Assembly: GCA_900548535.1 (NCBI GenBank)
Contig: URLG01000001.1
Location: forward strand, 1-64,000
Direction of reading: 5' to 3'
Source: Candidatus Segatella intestinihominis
GTDB lineage: Bacteria > Bacteroidota > Bacteroidia > Bacteroidales > Bacteroidaceae
DNA length: 64,000 nucleotides
Shown: positions 28,334 to 36,893 of the stretch, piece after piece
How positions within the stretch are numbered: the stretch's first letter is position 1
Layout of the letters: each line of letters starts with the position of its first letter
Translations under genes and position numbers: made by a program
The notes under the pieces: model-generated
What the model saw: the letters and a program-made list of their open reading frames with translations, nothing else
Database searches by the model: none
What the model was told of the DNA's origin: nothing

Positions 28334-28439
28334 GCAAAGGTACGGAGTTTTAAAATATCTTGCAATACTTAAAAGTTGGTAAACTTCTGTATCCTCATTT
28401 TTAGGTATTGCAGGTTTTAAAACTTTTTTGTAAATTTGC
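28334..28439. promoter_or_regulatory. Mirror-image divergent promoters (porin left, RIC-LuxR right) around a dyad
   Basis: Left: TTGC (28365-28362, minus) and -7 TACCTTTGC (28342-28334), spacer 19. Right: TTGC (28408-28411) and -7 TAAATTTGC (28431-28439), spacer 19. Between them TGCAATACTTAAAAG (28361-28375) pairs with TTTTTAGGTATTGCA (28398-28412), 13 of 15. Both spacers also contain TTTTAAAACT. The centre holds ATCCTCATTT. A protein binding the dyad would touch both -33 regions at once. Confidence 0.75.
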
Positions 28440-28487
28440 AGCCGTAAAGGAAACATTATGAATGTTCTAACATTTTAAGTACATAAG

Positions 28488-29444
28488 ATGAAGAATCAAA
28501 AGATGTATGAAGCTGATGACAAGATGATCAGCATTATTCGCGACAATTACAATATTCTGCAGAGCCTCGGTAGCTTCGGTATCAACTTGGGCTTTGGAGA
28601 TAAGACTGTGCGTGAAGTCTGCGAGGAGCAGAACGTTGACACCTATACTTTCTTGGCGGTGGTCAACTTTACTATCAATGGTTATAAGGAGTATGACAAT
28701 GCTGACCGCTTGTCTTTGTCCACCCTGTTGCATTATCTCAAGGCATCGCATGCCTACTACATAGATTTCCAGCTTCCTTTCATTCGCAAAGAGTTGGTAG
28801 AGGCACTCGACGAGAAAGACAATCTGGCTCGCCTCATCCTCAAACTCTATGATGACTATGCACATAGCATCACCAATCACATGAAGTATGAGGAGAAAAT
28901 GGTTTTCCCTTATGTTCAGGCACTTATAGATGGTAATGCCAATGCTACATTTGATATTGAGACATTCTCAAAGCATCATATTCAGGTGGATCAGAAACTG
29001 AAGGAGCTCAAGAGTATCATCATCAAATACTTGCCTTCGGATGGCTTGCATAATAATCAGCTCAGTGCCACCCTCTATGATATATATAATAATGAGGAAT
29101 GGCTCACTCACCACTCTGAGGTGGAGGAGGAAATCTTTATTCCAGCCGTTAGAAATGAGGAACGAAAACTGCGCCAGAATGATGTGAGTGCTAAGATTTC
29201 TAGCATGATTTCTCAGGCTCCACAGAGCGACGAGCAGTTGAGCGATCGTGAGAAGGATGTCATTGTGGCATTGGTTCAGGGAATGACCAATAAGGAGATA
29301 GCCGATCACCTTTTTATCTCTATCAATACGGTGATTACCCATCGCCGAAACATCGCTCGAAAGCTACAGATTCACTCTCCGGCAGGTCTGACCATCTATG
29401 CGATAGTGAACAATTTGGTAGACATTTCATCCGTAAAACTTTAG
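28488..29444 (+). CDS. RIC/hemerythrin di-iron domain fused to LuxR-type DNA-binding domain
   Basis: 318 aa. Residues 15-55 resemble the ScdA_N/DUF542 helix unit (GFGDKTVREVCEEQNVDTYTF). Residues 75-230 form a four-helix bundle with RIC/YtfE-like metal ligands: H88, H131xxxE135, H163 or H164, and H209xxxE213. Residues 250-312 are a GerE/LuxR HTH (LSDREKDVIVALVQGMTNKEIADHLFISINTVITHRRNIARKL). YtfE/RIC proteins act in repair of iron centres and react with NO or oxygen, so a transcription factor sensing NO, O2 or iron through a di-iron site is the natural inference. The gene is divergent from the porin cluster and convergent with a second LuxR gene whose HTH is clearly related. Confidence 0.88.
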   Translation: MKNQKMYEADDKMISIIRDNYNILQSLGSFGINLGFGDKTVREVCEEQNVDTYTFLAVVNFTINGYKEYDNADRLSLSTLLHYLKASHAYYIDFQLPFIRKELVEALDEKDNLARLILKLYDDYAHSITNHMKYEEKMVFPYVQALIDGNANATFDIETFSKHHIQVDQKLKELKSIIIKYLPSDGLHNNQLSATLYDIYNNEEWLTHHSEVEEEIFIPAVRNEERKLRQNDVSAKISSMISQAPQSDEQLSDREKDVIVALVQGMTNKEIADHLFISINTVITHRRNIARKLQIHSPAGLTIYAIVNNLVDISSVKL

Positions 29445-29513
29445 TGGGTTTAGAACAAAATAAGTATTTCAATAAGATTCGATTGAATTTTTAAGTATTT
29501 AAACAAAAATAAC

Positions 29514-29545
29514 AAAGCCTTCCTCGATGATTCGGGGAAGGCTTT
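29514..29545. terminator. Bidirectional terminator between the two luxR genes
   Basis: AAAGCCTTCCTCGA (29514-29527) and TCGGGGAAGGCTTT (29532-29545) pair over 14 bp with one G-T. The minus strand continues GTTATTTTTG; the plus side is less T-rich. Confidence 0.85.
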
Positions 29546-29554
29546 ATCATTGTT

Positions 29555-29598
29555 TCTAGGTATCTCTTTGGGAGAATCCTCATTTATGGGGATACCTA
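29555..29598. repeat. Dyad element, third copy of the ATACCTA/TAGGTAT family
   Basis: TCTAGGTATC (29555-29564) and GATACCTA (29591-29598) flank a core GGGAGAATCCTCATTTATGG. It abuts the stop codon of the minus-strand luxR gene. The elements at 2220-2258 and 28361-28412 share arms and the TCCTCAT core. Confidence 0.6.
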
Positions 29599-30189
29599 TT
29601 ATATGTGATTGATGTCCACATAGCCATGCATCACGGCATAAATGGTGAGAGCAGAGACACTCTTGAGCCCTAATTTCTCCTGTATATTCTTGCGATGAGT
29701 GATCACAGTGGTCAGTCCGATACAGAGTTGGTCGGCTATTTCTTTGTTGATTTTGCCTTGTGCCACGAGCGAAAGCACCTCGATTTCTCTATCTGAAAGT
29801 ACTTTTTCCTGAGTAGGTCGAGGCATCTGTGGCAGATGTTCACCATGGGGATGCCCCGCATGTTGTAGGCTCAAGAGTTCCTTGATGAGCTTGTATTCTG
29901 GCACATTCACACAGAGGCAATGGAAATCTTGCAACTGCGAGTTGGGGTCATTGCTCAGTGTGAGCACGATGGTATGATGTACTCGGCTGCCCTCTGTGAA
30001 GAAGTTGCGGTGTGCCAAGACGACGTGCATGGACACGAAGTAGTGCATGAATCGTTCGAGATTCGACGACTCAAACTCCCCAAAGGTTCCGAATATGCTG
30101 ATCTTCACCATGGGCATGGCACTCTCCAATAGGCTTTTCAGTCCTATGGCTGCAAGTGTATTGTTATCTACAATAGCTAACTCTGGCAT
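29599..30189 (-). CDS. LuxR-family regulator with receiver-like domain lacking phospho-acceptor
   Basis: 196 aa. Residues 1-115 have the start of a receiver fold (LAIVDNNTLAAIGLKSLLE), but where the phosphorylated Asp should follow beta-3 the sequence reads FVSMHVVLAHRNFF, with no Asp. Several His residues (48, 55, 60, 71, 72, and HAGHPHGEH in the linker) stand out. Residues 132-190 are a LuxR HTH (LSDREIEVLSLVAQGKINKEIADQLCIGLTTVITHRKNIQEKLGL). The HTH and the C-terminal extension (SALTIYAVMHGYVDINHI) match those of the convergent RIC-LuxR protein (GLTIYAIVNNLVDISSV). No histidine kinase is nearby. It is probably a non-phosphorylated regulator working with its neighbour. Confidence 0.88.
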   Translation of the reverse strand: MPELAIVDNNTLAAIGLKSLLESAMPMVKISIFGTFGEFESSNLERFMHYFVSMHVVLAHRNFFTEGSRVHHTIVLTLSNDPNSQLQDFHCLCVNVPEYKLIKELLSLQHAGHPHGEHLPQMPRPTQEKVLSDREIEVLSLVAQGKINKEIADQLCIGLTTVITHRKNIQEKLGLKSVSALTIYAVMHGYVDINHI

Positions 30190-30210
30190 AACATTTAGAA
30201 TTTAACATTT
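30190..30210. repeat. Heptamer array, three units
   Basis: AACATTT, AGAATTT, AACATTT, between the luxR start codon (30189) and the stop codon of the cardiolipin synthase gene. The unit resembles that of the array at 61778. Confidence 0.6.
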
Positions 30211-30213
30211 TAA

Positions 30214-31506
30214 TTACAAGAATGGGGTGAGCAACTTGGCTGCAAACCATCCTCTGAATCTTTGCCATCCGGTGCGCCACTCTCTCCAGTTCTTCTCGTT
30301 GAGCAAGAAACTGTCTGCCTTTTCTCCATCAAAGAGGTCCACGAGTTGCTGGGTGGTGCATGGGTCCACGATGACCGCATTTTCCTCATAGTCCCATCTC
30401 AAGCTGCGGGCATTGAGGTTGGCACTACCCACGGTGCAGAACTTGCCATCCACCATGATAATCTTGGTGTGGTGGAAGCCCTTGGTATACATCCAAACGT
30501 GGCATCCAGCCTTCATCAGTTTGTGAGCATTGTAAAATCCGCAGTCTGGAGTCAGTGGAATATCGCTCTTGGTGGATAGCATAATCTCTACCTTGACGCC
30601 TCGCTTCACGGCATTCTTCAGTGCCTTCTTTAGTTTGTGGCTCAGGGTGAAGTAGGGGCTGATGAGCTTGATGCTGTCTTTGGCATCATTGATGGCATTC
30701 ACGTAGAAGTAACGGATGATGTCCTTGGAGATATGTGGCTCTCTGTTGATGATGCCCACCATCTTATGATAAGCTGTGGCTGTGGTGTCGGGCTTCAGAT
30801 TCTCCACCAGATAGTCTTGCTTCTTGCATCGCCAGAACTCCGGGCTATGAACATTCTGCCCGCTTACTTTGTTCCACATCTTGAGGAAAATCTTCTGGAG
30901 GGTGTTCACCTCGCTTCCATCTATGCGGCAGTGCATATCATGCCATTCACCTACCACCTCTGTACCTTTTATATAATAGTCGGCCACGTTCATACCGCCT
31001 GTATAGGCTATCTGTCCGTCAATGATGACTATCTTGCGGTGGTCACGATTGAATACAGCATTGATCCAAGGAAACTTCATCGGCTTGTATTCATATATCT
31101 CGATGCCCTTGGCACGTATCTCCTTTAGATGTCGCTTGCGGAGCGGCTTGTTGTTGGAGGCATTGCCAAATCCATCATAGAGGGCTCTCACCTTGACACC
31201 TTCCTTTACTTTTTCGGCGAGTAAGTCGAAAAGCAAGCCGGCGATACTGTCGTTGCGGAAGTTGAAGTATTCCAAGTGAATGCTCTTCTTAGCCTGACGG
31301 ATGGCCTGGAACATATCATCGAATTTCTCCTGTCCCGTCATCAGAAGTGTAACCGAGTTGTCGTGCGAAAAGCTCACGCCCTTACTGCGCAACTGGTTTA
31401 CAATCAATGAGTCGCTTCTTTCAGAGAAAGAATTGCAGCCTTGTGCGCTACACAGCGAGCAAGACAACCATATAGTTGCTAATAATAATATGTATCTGAG
31501 TTTCAT
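30214..31506 (-). CDS. cls: Cardiolipin synthase (phospholipase D superfamily)
   Basis: 430 aa. An N-terminal hydrophobic signal (YILLLATIWLSCSLCSAQG) replaces the two-span anchor of classical ClsA. Two HKD motifs are intact: HRKIVIIDGQIAYTGGMN and HTKIIMVDGKFCTVGSANLNARS. The enzyme joins phosphatidylglycerol molecules (or PG and PE) to cardiolipin at the membrane. It is the last gene of the minus-strand mscS-kdsA-kdsD-cls run, 6 bp after kdsD. Confidence 0.9.
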   Translation of the reverse strand: MKLRYILLLATIWLSCSLCSAQGCNSFSERSDSLIVNQLRSKGVSFSHDNSVTLLMTGQEKFDDMFQAIRQAKKSIHLEYFNFRNDSIAGLLFDLLAEKVKEGVKVRALYDGFGNASNNKPLRKRHLKEIRAKGIEIYEYKPMKFPWINAVFNRDHRKIVIIDGQIAYTGGMNVADYYIKGTEVVGEWHDMHCRIDGSEVNTLQKIFLKMWNKVSGQNVHSPEFWRCKKQDYLVENLKPDTTATAYHKMVGIINREPHISKDIIRYFYVNAINDAKDSIKLISPYFTLSHKLKKALKNAVKRGVKVEIMLSTKSDIPLTPDCGFYNAHKLMKAGCHVWMYTKGFHHTKIIMVDGKFCTVGSANLNARSLRWDYEENAVIVDPCTTQQLVDLFDGEKADSFLLNEKNWREWRTGWQRFRGWFAAKLLTPFL

Positions 31507-31512
31507 ATCTTG

Positions 31513-32472
31513 TTAAATCATACATGCATAGTGGTCTACGATACCTTTCAGATGGTTGTCCTTGTCCACTACGAGCACCGTATGCACCTTGTTCTTGTGC
31601 ATGATTTTCAATATCTCTGTTATCTTTGTGCTTGGGTGAACCACCTTAGGATTGGTGGTCATGATGTCGCTCACCGACTTGTTGAAGAACTCAGCCTGCC
31701 ATTTCTCCATGGCTCGGCGGATGTCACCATCGGTAATCAAACCTATCACGTGGTTGTCTGCATCCACAGAGATGCCGAGTCCCAACTTACCCTTGCTCAC
31801 ATGGATGATAGCCTCACCCAGGTGCATCTCCTTAGGAATGATAGGCATATCCTCGCTGCGCATCACGTCTTCGGCTGTTGTTAAGAGACGCTTGCCAAGC
31901 TCTCCTCCTGGATGGAACTGGGCAAAGTCACGTGGCTTGAAGTGACGAACCTGCATCAAGGCTATCGCTAAGGCATCGCCCATGGCTAGTGCCGCTGTGG
32001 TACTGCTGGTAGGGGCGAGGTTGAGCGGACAGGCTTCCTTCTTTACCTTTACGGTGATGTGATAGTTGGAATATTTTGCCAATAGCGATTCTGGATTGCC
32101 TGTGATAGAGATGATTGGCACGTTCATGTGGAGCACCATAGGGATAAAGCGCAACAATTCGTCTGTCTGACCGCTGTTGCTGAGTGCCAATACCACATCT
32201 TTGTCAGTCATCACGCCTAAGTCGCCATGATATACATCCAGTGGGTTGATGTAGAAAGCGGGCGTACCCGTTGAGGCTAGGGTAGCAGCTATCTTGGCTC
32301 CCACATGTCCACTCTTGCCAACACCTGTCACGATAATCTTGCCCTTGCAGTGATACATCATGTCCACTGCCTTCTCAAAATTGTCGTCCATATATGGTAT
32401 TTGGTCCAGAATGGCTTGTGCCTCATCACGCAAGGCTTGCTCGCCGTAACTTCTTATTGTTTGATCATCCAT
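31513..32472 (-). CDS. kdsD: Arabinose-5-phosphate isomerase (KdsD/KpsF)
   Basis: 319 aa. A SIS domain (residues 25-190: KIIVTGVGKSGHVGAKIAATLASTGTPAFYINPLDVYHGDLGVM; NSGQTDELLRFIP) is followed by two CBS domains (DVMRSEDMPIIPKEMHLGEAI; DIMTTNPKVVHPSTKITEIL). It converts ribulose-5-phosphate to arabinose-5-phosphate, the substrate of KdsA for Kdo in LPS. Its ATG overlaps the kdsA stop codon (TAATG), so translation is probably coupled. Confidence 0.95.
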   Translation of the reverse strand: MDDQTIRSYGEQALRDEAQAILDQIPYMDDNFEKAVDMMYHCKGKIIVTGVGKSGHVGAKIAATLASTGTPAFYINPLDVYHGDLGVMTDKDVVLALSNSGQTDELLRFIPMVLHMNVPIISITGNPESLLAKYSNYHITVKVKKEACPLNLAPTSSTTAALAMGDALAIALMQVRHFKPRDFAQFHPGGELGKRLLTTAEDVMRSEDMPIIPKEMHLGEAIIHVSKGKLGLGISVDADNHVIGLITDGDIRRAMEKWQAEFFNKSVSDIMTTNPKVVHPSTKITEILKIMHKNKVHTVLVVDKDNHLKGIVDHYACMI

Positions 32473-33224
32473 TACTTTAATAACTCTTCTATCAGTGATT
32501 CTAACTTATTTAATTCTAGCATATTGGCAGCATCGCTCTTGCCCTTGTCTGGATCAGGATGCACTTCGAAGAAGTAACCATTTGCTCCGAATGCCTTGGC
32601 TGCCTTGGCCATGGCTGGTACAAACTTGCGGTCGCCCACGGTCTTGCCGTCTCCTGCACTAGGACGCTGCACGCTGTGGGTGCAGTCCATAATGACTGTT
32701 GGCACAATCTCCTGCATGTCAGGAATGTTGCGGAAGTCTACCACCAGATTGTTGTAACCGAAGCAGTTGCCACGCTCGGTGAGCCATACTTCCTTGGCAC
32801 CGCTCTCCAAAGCCTTCTCCACAGGATATTTCATGTCTCGTCCGCTCAAGAACTGAGCTTTCTTGATGTTTACTATCTTGCCAGTCTTGGCGGCAGCCAC
32901 CAAGAGGTCGGTCTGTCGGCAGAGGAAGGCTGGTATCTGGAGCACGTCGCACACCTCGCCTGCAGCCTCAGCCTGATAGCTCTCGTGGATGTCGGTTAGG
33001 ATGCGGAGACCATATTTCTCCTTGATGTCACCTAGCATTTGGAGTCCTTTCTCTAGTCCTGGTCCACGGAATGAGTGGATGCTAGTGCGATTAGCCTTGT
33101 CAAATGAAGACTTGAATATAATGTCTGTACCTAATTTCTGATTGATGCGTACAAGTTCTTGAGCCACTGTCTCCAACAGCTCCATCGACTCGATGACGCA
33201 AGGTCCTGCTATGAATGTTGCCAT
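32472..33224 (-). CDS. kdsA: 3-deoxy-D-manno-octulosonate 8-phosphate synthase
   Basis: 250 aa, slightly shorter than the E. coli enzyme (284). Hallmarks: FIAGPCVIES at the N-terminus, KSSFDKANRTSIHSFRGPG, LTDIHE, IPAFLCRQTDLL, TERGNCFGYNNLVVD, DCTHSVQ and FFEVHPDPDKGKSDAANML. It condenses arabinose-5-phosphate with PEP to Kdo-8-phosphate. It is paired with kdsD downstream; a heptamer array of four units lies between its start codon and the stop of the upstream mscS gene. Confidence 0.96.
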   Translation of the reverse strand: MATFIAGPCVIESMELLETVAQELVRINQKLGTDIIFKSSFDKANRTSIHSFRGPGLEKGLQMLGDIKEKYGLRILTDIHESYQAEAAGEVCDVLQIPAFLCRQTDLLVAAAKTGKIVNIKKAQFLSGRDMKYPVEKALESGAKEVWLTERGNCFGYNNLVVDFRNIPDMQEIVPTVIMDCTHSVQRPSAGDGKTVGDRKFVPAMAKAAKAFGANGYFFEVHPDPDKGKSDAANMLELNKLESLIEELLK

Positions 33225-33230
33225 TATTTT

Positions 33231-33258
33231 AATTAAGAATTAATAATTAATAATTAGG
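33231..33258. repeat. Heptamer array, four units
   Basis: AATTAAG, AATTAAT, AATTAAT, AATTAGG. It fills most of the 43-bp gap between mscS and kdsA and so forms the kdsA translation-initiation region. Confidence 0.8.
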
Positions 33259-33267
33259 CAAGCTCCT

Positions 33268-35637
33268 TTATTTCTCGTCTAGAGGAGCCTGCTTGATAGT
33301 AATCTCACGTTGTGGGAATGGGATTTCGATATTGTGCTCATTCAGTGTATCGTAGATGCACTCCATAATGGTGGCATCGTCGAGAGCCTGGGTGAGTACA
33401 TTGACCCAAACCACAATCTTCAAGGTAATGCAGCTATCGTCGAAACTCTTCAGCAATACCTTCACTCCCTTTTCCTTATAGATGCAGTCCAGCTTGGACA
33501 GTTCGTCAACGAGCAATTGCTTTACTTGCTTCACATTGCTGCCGTATGCGATACCAACCTCCAGTGCATCAAGCTCATAACCATGATTCTTGGTCATGTT
33601 CTTGTAGTTCTTGGAGAAGAGCTGGGAGTTCTGGAATGCGATGACCGAACCATCAATGGCTTCCAGCATGGTAGAGGTATAGCTGATACTGCTCACTCTA
33701 CCACGAGTACCATCACAGATGATATAGTCGCCCACCTTCACACGTCCCATCATCAGGGAGATGCCATAGTAGATGTTCTCCAGGATGTCCTTGGATGCAA
33801 AACCGAGACCAGTAGACAAACCTGCGAAGATGGCGAGCAACCAAGACTTACCAACCTGGAACACGCTGAGGGCTATCATCAGCCAGATGCCCCATACCAA
33901 TACCTGCAATACGTTCTTGAACATCACAATCTTGGAAGCTGCCGATGTAGGGTCGGTCTTCTCGAAGTGATGGCACATGAAGTCTACGGTGGTTATGTTG
34001 ATATAGTTGAACAAGAAGTAGAGGCAAGCCACCCATGATACACTATAGAGTGAAGCGGTGAAGTTGGTGGTATGGATATAGTTCTTGTTGAATATCATCC
34101 AAGTTGTGTCGCTCATGTTGAATACATCTGCCGCCCAGTAGATGGACACGATGAATGAGAGTACACCCGAGATAGGAAGGAGTACCTTGTATACAAATCG
34201 GTAGCCCCATTTCTCAGTGATAGCCTTGTTTGCCAAGCGCTTACGCTTGGAGTATACGCTGAGCCAACCCTCCACACAAGTGATGGTGAGCACACAAGTG
34301 AGCTGCATCGTCCACCAGATGATAATCTGAACGGCAAGCAGCGTAAAGCCCACCCATGCACAGATGGTGCTCAGGACAAATACGGCAAGCGAGATGTAAG
34401 CGTATGTCTTATCAGTACGCAGCACCTGGTCGTGCTTTCTGCCTATCACATTCCACTGCCACAGGGCGCAAAGCAACAGGATAGGAGGGAATATGAGGTT
34501 GACCAAGTCATTTGGTATCAAAATGATACGGAATACGATGACGATAAATCCCACCAACATCAATGGAGAGTAGATGCGGAAGGTATTCTTGATCTTGTCG
34601 TTGCTCACACGCAGCAAGATAGATACCAAGATAACACCTATCAACCAAGCAAACTCTACCAGCAACTGGCTCGCCATGATAACGAAGTTCTGCTTGGCTA
34701 TCAATCTGATAACACCCAGTATGGCTGCGAAGGTAATGATGGTCATCGCCATGATGATGCAAGGACGCTTCGCCATGAAACTCTCCTTGATGCTCTCGAA
34801 GAAACCACGTTTCACCATCATGGTGATGGCAAAGCGAATCACGAAGAGATTGATAAACACGGAGATGAGTCCATAGAAGATGATGATACCAAAGAGGATA
34901 CCAATGATACGCACATCCCATTGCGACATCATGCCGGGCGCAGGCTTGTATTTCTCTGACATAGAGGCTCTTGCCTCTCGATAGTTCATACCTAGATTGC
35001 GCAAGATGTGCAGGTAGTTGTCACCTCCATTGTTGAAGATGCTGTTCTGTATGTCACCATAGCGGCGGTTGGCATAGTCGTTGAGCGCCTTCAACTTCTT
35101 GTCGGTACGGTCGTAGGCTTGCACATACTGCTTCAGCTGTGTCTGCTTCTCCACCAACTGTCGGCGGATGTTAACCGCCAACGTCAAGTCCACGTTGCGG
35201 TTCACCTGCGCCTCATCGCTGAGGAACATGGTGTTCATGCCATAAAGATAGTTGATCAGCGAGTCATATCGAGCCACCTCAGTATCAGTCTGTTTGATCA
35301 TATCGCGGAAAGGCACTGCCTTCGACTTAAACTTTCTGAACTGTTCGGTAGCCTCATGGCAAGCGTATGTCATGTCGAAGATATACCCATTGCGCTGCGA
35401 ATAGAGCATGATGGGGTTTTGGTCAGCTTGCTTCACGATGCTGATCAATTCCTTGATAACGGCTTGTTGTTGAGCCTTAGCCACCTTGTTCTGTTTCTCC
35501 AAATCGATGTGATAGTTGGTCAACTCCGTACGCAGCATATAGAGCGTAGTATCGAGGTTGGCCTCCTTGAGCACAGCATTACTTGGCAGCACGAATGCCA
35601 CCATCAGTAAGATAAGGATGTATAACTTCTTTTTCAT
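33268..35637 (-). CDS. Large MscS-family mechanosensitive channel
   Basis: 789 aa, of the long MscS/MscK-like type. A signal peptide (MKKKLYILILLMVAFVLPSNA) leads to a helical periplasmic domain (about 25-240). Around eight membrane segments follow (DVRIIGILFGIIIFYGLISVFINLFV through LLAIFAGLSTGLGFASKDILENIYYG), the last with the Gly/Ala-rich pore helix. The MscS beta domain comes next (VKVGDYIICDGTRGRVSSISYTSTMLEAIDGSVIAFQNSQLFS) and then the alpha/beta C-terminal domain. It opens on membrane tension to relieve osmotic shock. It is the first gene of the operon with kdsA, kdsD and cls, linking envelope stress and envelope lipid synthesis. Confidence 0.92.
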   Translation of the reverse strand: MKKKLYILILLMVAFVLPSNAVLKEANLDTTLYMLRTELTNYHIDLEKQNKVAKAQQQAVIKELISIVKQADQNPIMLYSQRNGYIFDMTYACHEATEQFRKFKSKAVPFRDMIKQTDTEVARYDSLINYLYGMNTMFLSDEAQVNRNVDLTLAVNIRRQLVEKQTQLKQYVQAYDRTDKKLKALNDYANRRYGDIQNSIFNNGGDNYLHILRNLGMNYREARASMSEKYKPAPGMMSQWDVRIIGILFGIIIFYGLISVFINLFVIRFAITMMVKRGFFESIKESFMAKRPCIIMAMTIITFAAILGVIRLIAKQNFVIMASQLLVEFAWLIGVILVSILLRVSNDKIKNTFRIYSPLMLVGFIVIVFRIILIPNDLVNLIFPPILLLCALWQWNVIGRKHDQVLRTDKTYAYISLAVFVLSTICAWVGFTLLAVQIIIWWTMQLTCVLTITCVEGWLSVYSKRKRLANKAITEKWGYRFVYKVLLPISGVLSFIVSIYWAADVFNMSDTTWMIFNKNYIHTTNFTASLYSVSWVACLYFLFNYINITTVDFMCHHFEKTDPTSAASKIVMFKNVLQVLVWGIWLMIALSVFQVGKSWLLAIFAGLSTGLGFASKDILENIYYGISLMMGRVKVGDYIICDGTRGRVSSISYTSTMLEAIDGSVIAFQNSQLFSKNYKNMTKNHGYELDALEVGIAYGSNVKQVKQLLVDELSKLDCIYKEKGVKVLLKSFDDSCITLKIVVWVNVLTQALDDATIMECIYDTLNEHNIEIPFPQREITIKQAPLDEK

Positions 35638-35654
35638 AACTAGTCATTTTGACT

Positions 35655-35686
35655 GCAAAGTTATTAAAAATTCGAGAAAAAGCAAA
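35655..35686 (-). promoter_or_regulatory. mscS-kdsA-kdsD-cls operon promoter
   Basis: Minus-strand TTTG (35686-35683) and -7 TAACTTTGC (35663-35655) with a 19-bp spacer, 18 bp before the ATG at 35637. Confidence 0.7.
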
Positions 35687-35766
35687 GAGAAAATCACCTT
35701 TTTTTATAGAATAGCCCTGATAGAAACGATTTTTTCACTCTTCCTTTGTGTTTTTCCTCCAAATCT

Positions 35767-35799
35767 TTTGTCTTTTTCATTTAAAATGATTACATTTGC
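35767..35799 (+). promoter_or_regulatory. GlcNAc kinase promoter
   Basis: TTTG at 35767-35770 and TACATTTGC at 35791-35799 with a 20-bp spacer. It supports the start at 35859, since a start at 35796 would lie inside the -7 box. Confidence 0.75.
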
Positions 35800-35858
35800 A
35801 GCATCAAGCGGATATGTTATCCATTGCTTCAGCAGTAATTCATAAAAAAACAGATACA

Positions 35859-36809
35859 ATGAAGAAAATACTCATAGCAGACAGTGGCAGCACCAAGACC
35901 GACTGGGCTTTGGTGGACGAGCAGGGTGGGGTAATGATGACCAGCAAGACGCAAGGCATCAATCCCATCCATCAGCAAGATGCCGCTATCTTAGATATTC
36001 TATGTCGTGACCTCGTCCTTGCCGAGCAGCCCCAAGAGGTATACTTCTATGGCAGCGGCGTTACCGAGGCGATGAAACCTCGCATGAGATCCTTGCTCCA
36101 GCAGGCATTCCCCGAAACCAAGGTCTTTGCCGAAGGCGACATGATTGGAGCGGCGCGTGCCCTCTTTGGCGATCAGCCAGGCATCGCATGCATCTTGGGA
36201 ACGGGAGCCAACAGTTGTCTCTATGATGGCAAGCAGATTGTGATGAATACCCCACCGCTTGGTTACATCTTGGGTGATGAGGGAAGTGGGGCCGTATTGG
36301 GCAAGCAGTTCCTCAATGGCATCTTCAAGGGCAGCCTTCCATCCTCCTTCAAGGAGAAATATCTCAAGTGGTCTGGTCTGGATTATCCCACTATTATTAA
36401 TAAGGTATATAGAGAGCCACTGGCAAATCGTTATCTCGCCAGCATCTGTCCTTTCATCTCCCAACAATTGGAAGAGGCAGACAAGTATGAGAATGGCAGC
36501 GACCAACTAGCCGAGGTGATGGCACTCTATCGCATGGTGCTGGGATGCTTCAATCTCTTCTATAAGAACAATCTCACACCTTATATTAATTATGTGAATG
36601 TGAGCTTGGACGACATCAGTCAGTTGGATTCAGGAGTGAAAGCATGGGATGGCAGCCTGGGCGGGGTTCCTCCTGTCGGCTTCGTGGGCAGCGTGGCGCA
36701 TTACTTCCGTTCGCCACTCACCTTGGTGATGCACGATGAGCATCATTTGGAGATTTCCCAGATTTTGCAGGCGCCAATGGCGGGCTTGATAAAATATCAC
36801 GCAAAATGA
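35859..36809 (+). CDS. BadF/BcrA-type ATPase, probable N-acetylglucosamine kinase
   Basis: 316 aa from ATG 35859 (MKKILIADSGSTKTDWALVD). The earlier in-frame ATG at 35796 would overlap the promoter. The phosphate-binding DSGSTKT is at residues 8-14, with VYFYGSGVTEAMKPRM, CILGTGANSCLYDG, LGYILGDEGSGAVLG and GFVGSVAHYF, all typical of the bacterial GlcNAc kinase group in the sugar-kinase/actin fold. It phosphorylates recovered amino sugar in the cytoplasm. Single gene; a strong terminator follows. Confidence 0.85.
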   Translation: MKKILIADSGSTKTDWALVDEQGGVMMTSKTQGINPIHQQDAAILDILCRDLVLAEQPQEVYFYGSGVTEAMKPRMRSLLQQAFPETKVFAEGDMIGAARALFGDQPGIACILGTGANSCLYDGKQIVMNTPPLGYILGDEGSGAVLGKQFLNGIFKGSLPSSFKEKYLKWSGLDYPTIINKVYREPLANRYLASICPFISQQLEEADKYENGSDQLAEVMALYRMVLGCFNLFYKNNLTPYINYVNVSLDDISQLDSGVKAWDGSLGGVPPVGFVGSVAHYFRSPLTLVMHDEHHLEISQILQAPMAGLIKYHAK

Positions 36810-36832
36810 GCAAAATATGCACTGAAACGTTA

Positions 36833-36866
36833 AGGCAAGAAAGACTAACACTTTCTTGCCTTTTTC
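36833..36866 (+). terminator. Terminator of the GlcNAc kinase gene
   Basis: AGGCAAGAAAG (36833-36843), 7-nt loop, CTTTCTTGCCT (36851-36861), T-run. The stem is almost the same as that of the terminator at 38342, on the other side of the GH5 gene. Confidence 0.92.
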
Positions 36867-36893
36867 TTCACTTGTAACATTTTGTGTATATAA

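Noticed and set aside
28135..28365. 76-codon minus-strand frame in the porin leader
   Set aside because: It starts upstream of the expected transcript start, no family, and the region is better explained as a structured leader.
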